A stretch of 17,807 bases of DNA from a bacterium. Lineage in GTDB: Bacteria > SZUA-79 > Acidulodesulfobacterales > Acidulodesulfobacteraceae. Below are positions 1-7,163 of this stretch, one piece after another. Under the pieces are notes generated by a model. That model was given only the letters and a program-made list of their open reading frames with translations, had not been told where the DNA came from and did no database searches. Within the stretch, counting starts at the first letter, position 1, and each line of letters opens with the position of its first letter. Both the position numbers and the translations under genes were made by a program. Location: positions 1-17,807 of the forward strand of contig JAJYZM010000005.1 of NCBI GenBank assembly GCA_021799935.1, given 5' to 3'.

Positions 1-255
1 ATTCTCAATGTATATATGTGGATAATAATTATAAAAGCCCTGCTCTCATGGGTAAACCCGGACCCCTATAATCCTATAGTCCGTTTTATAAACGACATTA
101 CCGAACCCGTTCTGAATAAGGTAAGGCTGATACTTCCCATCGGAAACAGCTTTGCTTTCGACCTATCGCCTATAATAGTTATTTTTATAATCTGGATGCT
201 CATAACTTTATTAAAATTTGCGGAATTTAATTATATTCTGCCGTTAATAATTTAA
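1..255 (+). CDS. YggT family membrane protein, C-terminal part (5' end outside window)
   Basis: Small integral membrane protein of the YggT family, which in many bacteria is encoded close to cell-division genes; its biochemical role is poorly defined. The visible part reads through a membrane segment, the family signature SWVNPDPYNPIVRFI, a short loop ending near RLILPIG, and a second hydrophobic segment (about residues 50-70 counted from the ATG at 16). There is an ATG at 16, but the frame is open to base 1 (ILNVY precedes that Met) and those residues continue the usual first helix of the family, so the true start is probably upstream. Nineteen bases separate its stop from the DivIVA-type gene, which suggests one transcript. 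Family identification is firm; the function is not. Confidence 0.88.
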   Translation: MLNVYMWIIIIKALLSWVNPDPYNPIVRFINDITEPVLNKVRLILPIGNSFAFDLSPIIVIFIIWMLITLLKFAEFNYILPLII

Positions 256-274
256 ATAAAACGAGGATAAAATT

Positions 275-979
275 ATGGAACTCTCTCCTATCGAAATAAG
301 GTCGCAAAAATTCTCAAAAAAAATAAAAGGCTACGACGTAACGGAAGTCGATAATTTTCTTGAAATAGTCGCAAAGGATATGGAAAAATTATACGGCGAA
401 TATTACGGGCTGAAAGAAGAATTAGTCAAAAAAAATCAGGAAATCGCCGATTACAAGGAAAAAGATAAGTCCATCAGCGAAGCTATACTTATGGTACAAT
501 CCGTTTCCAACGACATAAAAAAGGCGGCAATAATGGAAGCGGAAGCTATAAAAAAAGGGGCTGTCGCCGAAGCCGAAAACATCATAAAAGACGCAAACAA
601 AAAATATTTGGAAATAACCAAAGATATAGACGGCCTGCTAAATAAAAGAATCGTCATGATAAATTCGATAAAAAACCTCCTCCGGACGAATACCGACTTA
701 ATAAACAGGGAAGCCGATAAAAACATGGAGGTTTCTTTTCCGTCCGAGCGGGTTAAAATCGATATATCCGGCGCCTCGAAAGACGAAAAGGAAACCGTAG
801 TTCCAGAAGGCTCGGAAGAAAAAAGTCCGCCCGAAAGCGGTTACGATTTAGCCGATTTTTTAAAAAACGGCGGACAGGCTTCCGAAAGCGATAAAGAAAA
901 AGGCGTCGAAAAAAGCGGAGGCACCGAAGAAAAAGGTTTAGAGGAGCTTTTAGGGGATATAAATAAATTTACCCTTTAA
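275..979 (+). CDS. DivIVA-domain coiled-coil protein
   Basis: Cytoplasmic, membrane-associated scaffold protein of the DivIVA/GpsB type, a family that marks curved membranes and organises division or polar growth. Residues 1-60 hold the DivIVA N-terminal signature: LSPIEIRSQKFSKKIKGY, then DVTEVDNFLE, leading into a coiled coil (about 30-65). A second Ala/Glu/Lys-rich helical region spans about 80-150. The last 80 residues are acidic, Ser/Glu/Lys-rich and probably disordered, with two short hydrophobic patches (near ADFL and LEELLGDI) that could be partner-binding motifs; that is inference. A GAGG ribosome-binding site lies about ten bases before the ATG. The pairing with yggT is common in many bacteria. 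At 234 residues it is longer than minimal DivIVA proteins because of the tail. Confidence 0.88.
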   Translation: MELSPIEIRSQKFSKKIKGYDVTEVDNFLEIVAKDMEKLYGEYYGLKEELVKKNQEIADYKEKDKSISEAILMVQSVSNDIKKAAIMEAEAIKKGAVAEAENIIKDANKKYLEITKDIDGLLNKRIVMINSIKNLLRTNTDLINREADKNMEVSFPSERVKIDISGASKDEKETVVPEGSEEKSPPESGYDLADFLKNGGQASESDKEKGVEKSGGTEEKGLEELLGDINKFTL

Positions 980-1013
980 ACCCTGCCCGCAAAAATGTTA
1001 AAAATAAAATAGT

Positions 1014-1042
1014 TTGGCTATTGATATTTATTGTGATATACT
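1014..1042 (+). promoter_or_regulatory. Candidate sigma70-type promoter for the radical SAM gene
   Basis: TTGGCT (1014-1019), a 17-base spacer and TATACT (1037-1042), with an extended -10 TG at 1034-1035. It is the best-spaced match in the 158-base gap and would start transcription near 1049, giving a leader of about 90 bases containing the hairpin at 1071-1091. The -35 box is imperfect and no start site has been measured. Confidence 0.45.
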
Positions 1043-1070
1043 TATTTTAAGCGGAGCATTGCGTATAATA

Positions 1071-1101
1071 GCCGTATAAAATATATACGGCGCGCATGCC
1101 G
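1071..1101 (+). other. Leader hairpin with two alternative pairings
   Basis: GCCGTATA at 1071-1078 is perfectly complementary to TATACGGC at 1084-1091, leaving a 5-base loop. The CGGC at 1088-1091 can instead pair with GCCG at 1098-1101, so the two structures exclude each other. No T-run follows, so it does not look like a terminator. It lies between the candidate promoter and the start of the radical SAM gene. Confidence 0.5.
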
Positions 1102-1137
1102 CATAAATAAAACTTAGCTATACAGAGCATAAAAACC

Positions 1138-2565
1138 ATGAAAATATTATTAGTCCAACCGAATAATATAAGCGTAATAGGACTTAACAACGTATCTTTA
1201 ATTGAACCTACAGGACTGGAAGCAATAGCCGGAAGCCTTCTCAGAGACGACCATACGGTAAAAATAGCCGACTTAAGAGCCGTAGATTGCGACCCCGATA
1301 CATATTTAGAAAATTCGATAAAAGAATTTAAACCGGAGGCAATAGGCTTTTCCTGTTCTTTTACTCCCGACGTTTATAGAACCATCCAACTTGCAAAAAG
1401 AGTAAAAAATGAATTAGGGGTGCGTTATGTTTTTGTGGGGGGGCATCATGTTTCCGTATATTCTTTCGACTTTAACGTTAAAGAAATAGACGCGGTCGTC
1501 GTAGGGGAAGGAGAATACACCGTCAGGGAACTTGTTAACGCCTTTTCCTCTAATTTGCCTCTGTCGAATGTAAAAGGCATAATATATAACGAAAACGGCG
1601 GCCAGATAAAAAATCCGCCCCGCGAACTGCTTAAAAATATAAACGACCTTCCTTTCTTTGCAAGGCATCTTACCGAAGAATATAGAAAAAAATATTACTT
1701 AGGGATAAGGACGTCGCTTGCATGTTTAGAAACCGCAAGAGGATGTCCGTTTAAATGCGATTTTTGCAGCGTCTGGAATTTTTACGGAGGCTCCTACAGG
1801 TCTAAATCCCCCGAAAGAGTTATCGCCGAACTTAAGGAAATCAAAGAAGATTACGTCCTCGTTACCGACGATAATTTCTTCAGCGACGTTAAAAGGGCAA
1901 AAAAAATCGGGGAACTCTTAAAAAAAGAAAAAATATATAAACTATATACTATACAAGCCAGAAGCGATACCATAGTAAAGCACCCGGAACTAATTTCGCA
2001 GTGGAAAGAACTTGGCCTGTCCAACATTTTTATAGGATTCGAAAGCGTTGACGACGAGAAACTAAATACCATTAATAAAAGCAATTCATCTTTAAATAAC
2101 GAAAAGGCTTACTATATAGCGAAAAAAAATAATGTCGCCGTTACCGCGTCTTTTATAGTATCGCCCGATTTTACAAAATTGGATTTTAAGAAATTAATAG
2201 ATTTCGTAAAAAGGCTTAAAATAAGCGTTCCGGTCTTTTCCGTGCTGACTCCTCTTCCCGGAACGAAACTTTATAACGAACTGAAAGATAAATTAACCGT
2301 TAAAAATTATACGTATTACGATTTATTTCATCCCGTACTGGAAACATTTTTATCCAAGAACGATTTTTTTAAGGAATTTTCCAATCTTTACAGGACTTCT
2401 TACAAAAGCCTAAATCTGAGGACAAACGATATTTTATTCGTAATAAGATATATGCTGTCCGGAAAAATGCCCCTGAACCATATGCTTAAGCTTAAAAAGT
2501 CTATGCGGTGTATTTCAACCCCTGAAACATACATAAATTCTTTACTTTTAGAGAGCAAAAATTAA
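1138..2565 (+). CDS. B12-binding-domain radical SAM protein (class B methyltransferase-like)
   Basis: Probable cobalamin-dependent radical S-adenosylmethionine enzyme. Residues 1-140 form a Rossmann-like B12-binding domain (MKILLVQPNN, then IEPTGLEAIAGSLL, later GGHHVSV and VVGEGEYT). The radical SAM core covers about 190-390, with the iron-sulfur motif CPFKCDFC (Cys203, Cys207, Cys210), followed by a VLVTDDNFF strand and IFIGFES. The C-terminal 80 residues are basic and hydrophobic. The N-domain lacks the DxHxxG motif of methionine synthase, as is usual for this class. Architecture, 475-residue length and the IEPTGLE segment recall lipid-modifying members such as the hopanoid C-3 methylase HpnR, but I cannot establish the substrate; other class B methylases or cyclases remain possible. 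It stands alone, with no hopanoid or lipid gene beside it. No good Shine-Dalgarno sequence precedes the ATG. Confidence 0.82.
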   Translation: MKILLVQPNNISVIGLNNVSLIEPTGLEAIAGSLLRDDHTVKIADLRAVDCDPDTYLENSIKEFKPEAIGFSCSFTPDVYRTIQLAKRVKNELGVRYVFVGGHHVSVYSFDFNVKEIDAVVVGEGEYTVRELVNAFSSNLPLSNVKGIIYNENGGQIKNPPRELLKNINDLPFFARHLTEEYRKKYYLGIRTSLACLETARGCPFKCDFCSVWNFYGGSYRSKSPERVIAELKEIKEDYVLVTDDNFFSDVKRAKKIGELLKKEKIYKLYTIQARSDTIVKHPELISQWKELGLSNIFIGFESVDDEKLNTINKSNSSLNNEKAYYIAKKNNVAVTASFIVSPDFTKLDFKKLIDFVKRLKISVPVFSVLTPLPGTKLYNELKDKLTVKNYTYYDLFHPVLETFLSKNDFFKEFSNLYRTSYKSLNLRTNDILFVIRYMLSGKMPLNHMLKLKKSMRCISTPETYINSLLLESKN

Positions 2566-2568
2566 TTA

Positions 2569-2597
2569 TTGCAAAATTAATTTTCAAATATTATAAT
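2569..2597 (+). promoter_or_regulatory. Promoter of the rpsF-dnaB gene string
   Basis: TTGCAA (2569-2574), a 17-base spacer, then a consensus TATAAT (2592-2597). Transcription would begin near 2604, about 45 bases before the rpsF start codon. It lies just after the radical SAM stop codon and is the only good promoter match in this gap, so it probably drives the whole ribosomal-protein and helicase string. Confidence 0.6.
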
Positions 2598-2632
2598 ATT
2601 GATTTTATATTAATAAGAATAAGTACACTTTT

Positions 2633-2651
2633 AAGGAGGGCCGCATAATTG
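2633..2651 (+). promoter_or_regulatory. Strong ribosome-binding site fixing a TTG start for rpsF
   Basis: AAGGAGG at 2633-2639 lies nine bases before the TTG at 2649-2651. No in-frame ATG occurs until 2779, well inside the conserved S6 fold, so TTG is the only reasonable start. Confidence 0.8.
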
Positions 2652-3023
2652 GTCAAAAAAAATTTTTTAAAAAAAATCGAACATCAGTTTCCAAAAAAAT
2701 ACGAGACGCTGATTATCCTTAACCCTGATATAGAGGAAAACAGGTTAAATCAGTTTCTCGATAAAATAAAGGACGTTATGTCTAAAAACGGAGCCGAATT
2801 TTTAGACTTCGAAGATTGGGGCGCCAGGAAACTTTCCTACGATATCAAAAAACTAAACAGAGGGAAATTTATATTAGTGCATTTTTCGGCTAAAGGTTCT
2901 TTTATACAGGAACTCGAAAGAAATTTAAGAATTTCCGACGACTGCGTCAGATTTCAAACGATGGTATTTACAAAAGACATAGAACCGAAAAAAGAAAACA
3001 AGGAGGAAGCAGTCAATGAATAA
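2649..3023 (+). CDS. rpsF: Small ribosomal subunit protein bS6
   Basis: Component of the 30S subunit platform, binding 16S rRNA next to S18. The family core begins at [13 protein letters not shown] (about residue 17) and runs through [19 protein letters not shown] to about residue 105, followed by a lysine/glutamate-rich tail. About 15 residues precede the usual first strand, a short N-terminal extension forced by the TTG start. The 124-residue length is otherwise normal. The stop overlaps the start of rpsR by eight bases, indicating coupled translation of the two partner proteins. No ssb gene lies between rpsF and rpsR, unlike the rpsF-ssb-rpsR order of many bacteria. Confidence 0.97.
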   Translation: MVKKNFLKKIEHQFPKKYETLIILNPDIEENRLNQFLDKIKDVMSKNGAEFLDFEDWGARKLSYDIKKLNRGKFILVHFSAKGSFIQELERNLRISDDCVRFQTMVFTKDIEPKKENKEEAVNE

Positions 3024-3294
3024 CTATCAGCATAAAAAAACCGCAAAACCTGCAGGAACCGGTTTCATACGCAGGACATATACCAGAAAAAAAGTATGCA
3101 GATTCTGCGCGGACGAAAATTTAAAAATAGACTATAAGGATTCAAGGCTTATGAGAAATTTCGTCTCCGAAAGAGGCAAGATTATGCCCAGAAGAATTAC
3201 GGGAAACTGCGCCTATCATCAAAGAAGGGTATCGAAGGCTGTCAAAATTTCTAGAATAGTTTCGATAATGCCCTATACTTCCGTTAATATTTAA
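3016..3294 (+). CDS. rpsR: Small ribosomal subunit protein bS18, zinc-binding form
   Basis: 30S subunit protein that pairs with S6 on the platform. Family motifs include [29 protein letters not shown] and AYHQRRV. The two cysteines of CRFC together with Cys and His of the later CAYH segment make the zinc-ligand set of the cysteine-containing form of S18; forms without these residues occur in other bacteria. The start is supported by GGAGG about nine bases upstream, inside the end of rpsF. The TAA stop shares its last base with the ATG of the next gene, so translation of the DUF2232 gene is probably coupled to S18. Confidence 0.97.
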   Translation: MNNYQHKKTAKPAGTGFIRRTYTRKKVCRFCADENLKIDYKDSRLMRNFVSERGKIMPRRITGNCAYHQRRVSKAVKISRIVSIMPYTSVNI

Positions 3295-4319
3295 TGTTTA
3301 AAACGAAAAAGGTTTTTTTAAGTTTATTGCTTTCGTTTTTATTGTTTTTATTTATTATAAATTCAATATACGAGGGTGCGTATTCTTTCATTAATCCCTT
3401 TTTTTACACATATTACGATATTACCCTGATACTTTTATTTTCTCTTATCGGACCGGCTTCGGTTGTACCTGTATTATTATCAGTAGCCGTTGCCGCTGGT
3501 TTTTTAATGAATTACGGCGGCGGAACCGACTTCGGCGGCTATTTTAATCACGCAGTTTTTGGACGTTTTTTTATATCGGTTATAATAATTCAACTTTTGA
3601 TATTTGTCGTTATACCGTATATATTTTCCTATTTGCTCTCAAAAGGATACGGGGCGGCAAAATCTATTTATCTTCCGGTATCGGCGGTATTCGTCGTATC
3701 TTTTTCTCTTGCGGCCGTTTACATATTCGCCGGTAAAATAGATATAATTTCGTCTTTAAATTATTTTTCGGGCAATATGGCCGAAAAGCTCATAAACGTT
3801 TATAATAAAATGGGTATGGAATATTTTACGACTCTGAAGATGAAGGTTTTGATTTCTAAACTAATGAAGATTATTTTTTTACTTTTGCCCGCAATATTAA
3901 TAATTTTATCATGGATGGGGGTCTGGCTCAGTTTTATATTTTTAAAGAAAATTTCAAAAAAGGATAACGTTTTTTTTAACGGAATAAAGGAAAATTTATT
4001 GCTCTGGAGGTCTTCGGACTATTTTTTATTATTTCTTATAGCCGGAATAATAATTTCTATTTTTTCGGTTGGCATATTCAAATATATAGGCTATAATATA
4101 ATTTTATTGTCTTCTTCGGTTTATTTAGTCCAGGGGCTGACGATAATTTCTTTCTTTTTAAATAAATTAAATATAAATATATTTTTAAGAATACTCGGCT
4201 ACATAATAATTTTTGTTTTCAGCAATCCGTTCATTATATTTATTATAATGACCGGAATTTTCGATATGTGGTTTAATTTTAGAAAAATAGAAACTAACAA
4301 AAAGGGGGTTAGCGTTTAA
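3294..4319 (+). CDS. DUF2232 (YybS-like) polytopic membrane protein
   Basis: Integral membrane protein of unknown function from the DUF2232 family, often found between rpsR and rplI. The 341 residues contain about eight hydrophobic segments, the first at 7-24, several between 40 and 225, and the last three at about 235-325. The C-terminal pattern matches the family: a QGLTIISFFLNK helix, a hydrophobic ILGYIIIF helix, then a final segment ending GIFDMWFNFR and a short basic tail. The start overlaps the rpsR stop by one base and has no Shine-Dalgarno site of its own, so reinitiation after rpsR is likely. Some relatives have been suggested to be transporters, but nothing in this sequence identifies a substrate. 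Confidence 0.85.
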   Translation: MFKTKKVFLSLLLSFLLFLFIINSIYEGAYSFINPFFYTYYDITLILLFSLIGPASVVPVLLSVAVAAGFLMNYGGGTDFGGYFNHAVFGRFFISVIIIQLLIFVVIPYIFSYLLSKGYGAAKSIYLPVSAVFVVSFSLAAVYIFAGKIDIISSLNYFSGNMAEKLINVYNKMGMEYFTTLKMKVLISKLMKIIFLLLPAILIILSWMGVWLSFIFLKKISKKDNVFFNGIKENLLLWRSSDYFLLFLIAGIIISIFSVGIFKYIGYNIILLSSSVYLVQGLTIISFFLNKLNINIFLRILGYIIIFVFSNPFIIFIIMTGIFDMWFNFRKIETNKKGVSV

Positions 4320-4320
4320 T

Positions 4321-4767
4321 ATGAAAATTATACTTAAAGAAGACGTACAAAATTTAGGCTTTATGGGAGAAACGGTCAATGTTGCGGACGGTTACGCAAG
4401 AAATTTTTTAATGCCTAAAAATCTAGCAATTCCGGCGACAAATTCCAACGTTAAAACCGTCGAACACGAGAAAAAAATAATAGAAAAAAAGAAAGCTAAA
4501 ATAGCCGCCGAACTCACGGAAACTAAAAATAATCTGGAAAAGACCGAGATTGCTATACCGGTTAAAGTCGGCGAAAACGAAAAAATATTCGGAAGCATAA
4601 CGAAGGTCGATATAGAAAATAAACTTAAAGACTCAGGATTCAATATCGACAGGAAACTAATTAATCTCGACAATCCGATAAAAGAACTCGGCATTCAAAC
4701 GGTTAAAATTAAACTCTCAAGGGATATAGTCGCGGAGATTAAGGTCAACGCGGTGCCGGAGATTTAA
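4321..4767 (+). CDS. rplI: Large ribosomal subunit protein bL9
   Basis: 50S subunit protein with two domains joined by a long helix. The N-terminal rRNA-binding domain is clear: MKIILKEDVQNLG, then GYARNFLMPKNLAI. A charged helix spans about residues 45-75 and the C-terminal domain ends with IKVNAVPEI. Length (148) is standard. It begins two bases after the DUF2232 stop, with a GGGGG ribosome-binding site inside the end of that gene, consistent with a continuous operon. dnaB follows 27 bases later. Confidence 0.97.
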   Translation: MKIILKEDVQNLGFMGETVNVADGYARNFLMPKNLAIPATNSNVKTVEHEKKIIEKKKAKIAAELTETKNNLEKTEIAIPVKVGENEKIFGSITKVDIENKLKDSGFNIDRKLINLDNPIKELGIQTVKIKLSRDIVAEIKVNAVPEI

Positions 4768-4794
4768 AAATTAGAGCATTACTTTTATGTATTT

Positions 4795-6177
4795 ATGCAA
4801 AGCAAAGACAGAAAAAAAGGATCTAACGATTTTATAAACATTATTCCGCCTAATTCCATAGAAGCGGAGAAAGCTTTGCTTTCCTCGATATTAATAGATA
4901 ATTCCCAGATAAATTCGGTACTGGGAATTATCTCTCCCGAAGATTTTTACGACAGCGTAAACTCCAGGATTTTTAAAGTAATCGCAAAATTAAGCGAAAA
5001 AAACGAGCCCGTAGATATAATAACGATTTTAAACAGCTTAGAAAAAGACCCTGATTTCTCTAAAGGTTTTTCCGATTTCGATTACAACAACTACCTTTCG
5101 TCCCTTTTTGAAATGCCTGCCGGACTTTTTAATATCGAACAGTATTCAAAAATCGTAAAGGAAAAATCAACCCTGAGAAATCTTATTAACGCTTCTAATA
5201 AAATCAGGCAGAAATGCTACGAACAGACCGACGACATAGAAAATATAATAGATTTTACCGAAAAAACTATATTCGACGCAACGGAAAAAGATTCTCCTCA
5301 AAATTATGTAGAAGTCTATCCTTTAATAGTCGATTATTTTAAAAAACTTACCTCAAAAAAACATGAAGACGACGTTATTACCGGCATTCACAGCGGATTA
5401 AACTATCTGGACGAATATACAAACGGCTTTCAGCCGTCCGACCTGATTATTATAGCGGGGAGGCCTTCAATGGGAAAAACGGCTCTTTCTCTCTGCGTTG
5501 CGAAAAACATAGCGGTTAAGAAAATCCCCGTAGCCTTCTTTTCGCTCGAAATGTCTAAAGAACAGCTTGCCACGCGTCTTCTGGCTATGACGGCAAAAAT
5601 AGACTCTTCCTTTTTGCGGAGGGGCAAAATTCATAATCCCGACATAGAAAACATACATAAAGCCCTTGAAATACTTGAAGATATACCGATATACATAGAC
5701 GACAGCGCAGGCATAACGGTAACGGAGTTAAGAGCCAAAACCCGCAGATTAAAAAGAGAAAAAAACATAGGAATAGTTATAATCGACTATCTTCAGCTTA
5801 TGAAAGCTTCCCATAACATAGAATCGAGGGAACAGGCTATAGCGGATATTTCCCGCTCGCTAAAAGGCCTTGCAAAAGAACTTAATATCCCGGTAATAGC
5901 TCTTTCGCAGTTAAATAGAATGGTCGAATCGAGGCAGGACAGAAAACCTCAGCTTGCCGACCTTAGAGAATCCGGAGCGATAGAACAGGATGCCGATTTA
6001 ATTATGTTTGTTTACAGGGAAGAGGTTTATAAAAAGGATACGGAAAATAAAGGCATCGCCGAATTGATAATCGGCAAGCAAAGGAACGGTCCTACCGGCA
6101 TCGTCAAGCTTTCTTATATCGCTCAATATACGTCCTTCGAAAATCTTGCGTACGAAGACGGAGAAGCGTATATCTAA
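4795..6177 (+). CDS. dnaB: Replicative DNA helicase DnaB
   Basis: Hexameric 5'-3' helicase that unwinds DNA ahead of the replisome and recruits primase. Residues 15-120 are the N-terminal primase-interacting domain (PPNSIEAEKALLSSILID). The RecA-like motor starts near 200, with Walker A GRPSMGKT (222-229), motif FFSLEMSKEQLATRLL (248-263), Walker B IVIIDYLQL (327-335) and the stretch LSQLNRMVE followed by RESGAIEQDAD (about 370-401). Length (460) is typical and no intein is present. The ATG has no good Shine-Dalgarno site, but the frame upstream reaches the rplI stop without another start codon. The 3' end lies one base from the convergent ROK kinase stop, leaving no room for a terminator. 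Confidence 0.97.
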   Translation: MQSKDRKKGSNDFINIIPPNSIEAEKALLSSILIDNSQINSVLGIISPEDFYDSVNSRIFKVIAKLSEKNEPVDIITILNSLEKDPDFSKGFSDFDYNNYLSSLFEMPAGLFNIEQYSKIVKEKSTLRNLINASNKIRQKCYEQTDDIENIIDFTEKTIFDATEKDSPQNYVEVYPLIVDYFKKLTSKKHEDDVITGIHSGLNYLDEYTNGFQPSDLIIIAGRPSMGKTALSLCVAKNIAVKKIPVAFFSLEMSKEQLATRLLAMTAKIDSSFLRRGKIHNPDIENIHKALEILEDIPIYIDDSAGITVTELRAKTRRLKREKNIGIVIIDYLQLMKASHNIESREQAIADISRSLKGLAKELNIPVIALSQLNRMVESRQDRKPQLADLRESGAIEQDADLIMFVYREEVYKKDTENKGIAELIIGKQRNGPTGIVKLSYIAQYTSFENLAYEDGEAYI

Positions 6178-6178
6178 T

Positions 6179-7144
6179 CTATCGACAATGCATAGCAGCT
6201 AAACCTGCTGCGCCTATAATTCCGGCATCTTCTCCTAATCCCGATTTTAATATCCTCAGGTTCGATGTCGATGCCTTAAGCGCCCTTTTGCCTACCTCGC
6301 TTTTAACTATATCGAACAGGTCGGAAATACCGTCTATAACTCCTCCGCCGAGTATTATTACGCAGGGATTCAATAGATTTACCGCGCTGATTACGCCGTC
6401 GGACAGGTAAAACCCTGTTTCTTTAATTAACTCGGCGGCTTTTTTATCGCCGGCTTTATAAGCCCGGGCTACCGTTTCGGCCGATATGCCGCCGATGCCG
6501 CCGCCAGCCGCATTTATAATATTTTTAAAGCCGTTCATATCCGCGGCGGCTCTTTCTTTAGCTATATTTGAAATTCCGAGTCCTCCGGCATACGCTTCGA
6601 GACAGCCGGAATTCCCGCAGATGCATTTTCTGCCTCCCGAAACAACGGTTATATGTCCTATCTCTCCTGCGGCATTAGAACAGCCTGCATATAAAGACCC
6701 GTCGATTATTATTCCCGAACCTATACCGGTTCCGACAAAAATGCATATAATGTTATTTTCGCCTTTTCCCGAACCGAACTTCCATTCCCCGTAAGCAATA
6801 GCGGTTAAGTCGTTTGTTATATAGACGTCTAAGCCGGTTTCTTTTTCGAGTATATACTTTAGGGGGACTTCGCGCCAGTTCAGGTTAGGAGAAAATAAAA
6901 CGGAGCCCGTCTTATCGTCTATCTGCCCCGCTATACCTACTCCTATAGATTTAACGCAGTATTTTTCGTTAACTTCTAAAAATCTTTTTATATTGCGTAT
7001 TATAAAATCTACCTGCTTTTCCGTTTCATTCAGCGATTTACCGAACGAAACGGAAAAACGGCTCTTTACGGCTCCGTCTTCGCCGGAGATTCCGCATCTT
7101 AAATTTGTGCCGCCTATATCTATTCCTGCCGTATTCATTTCCAT
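6179..7144 (-). CDS. ROK-family sugar kinase (glucokinase-like)
   Basis: Probable cytosolic ATP-dependent hexose kinase feeding glycolysis or cell-wall sugar metabolism. The ATP phosphate loop is DIGGTN (residues 9-14), the catalytic Asp is in NDLTA (Asp112), the ExGH motif is in GEIGHITV (Glu161, His164) and the ROK zinc site is CICGNSGC (Cys174, Cys176, Cys181 with His164). There is no N-terminal DNA-binding domain, so this is an enzyme-type ROK protein rather than a NagC/XylR-type repressor. Motifs favour glucokinase, but N-acetylmannosamine or fructose kinase cannot be excluded. Two Met codons (7144 and 7138) are possible starts and neither has a strong ribosome-binding site. It begins 19 bases after the diguanylate cyclase, probably on the same transcript. 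Confidence 0.88.
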   Translation of the reverse strand: MEMNTAGIDIGGTNLRCGISGEDGAVKSRFSVSFGKSLNETEKQVDFIIRNIKRFLEVNEKYCVKSIGVGIAGQIDDKTGSVLFSPNLNWREVPLKYILEKETGLDVYITNDLTAIAYGEWKFGSGKGENNIICIFVGTGIGSGIIIDGSLYAGCSNAAGEIGHITVVSGGRKCICGNSGCLEAYAGGLGISNIAKERAAADMNGFKNIINAAGGGIGGISAETVARAYKAGDKKAAELIKETGFYLSDGVISAVNLLNPCVIILGGGVIDGISDLFDIVKSEVGKRALKASTSNLRILKSGLGEDAGIIGAAGLAAMHCR

Positions 7145-7163
7145 ATTATCTTAATTCCAAATA

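Noticed and set aside
16..18. ATG as the true start of the YggT-family gene.
   Set aside because: The frame is open to base 1 and the upstream residues complete the normal first membrane helix.
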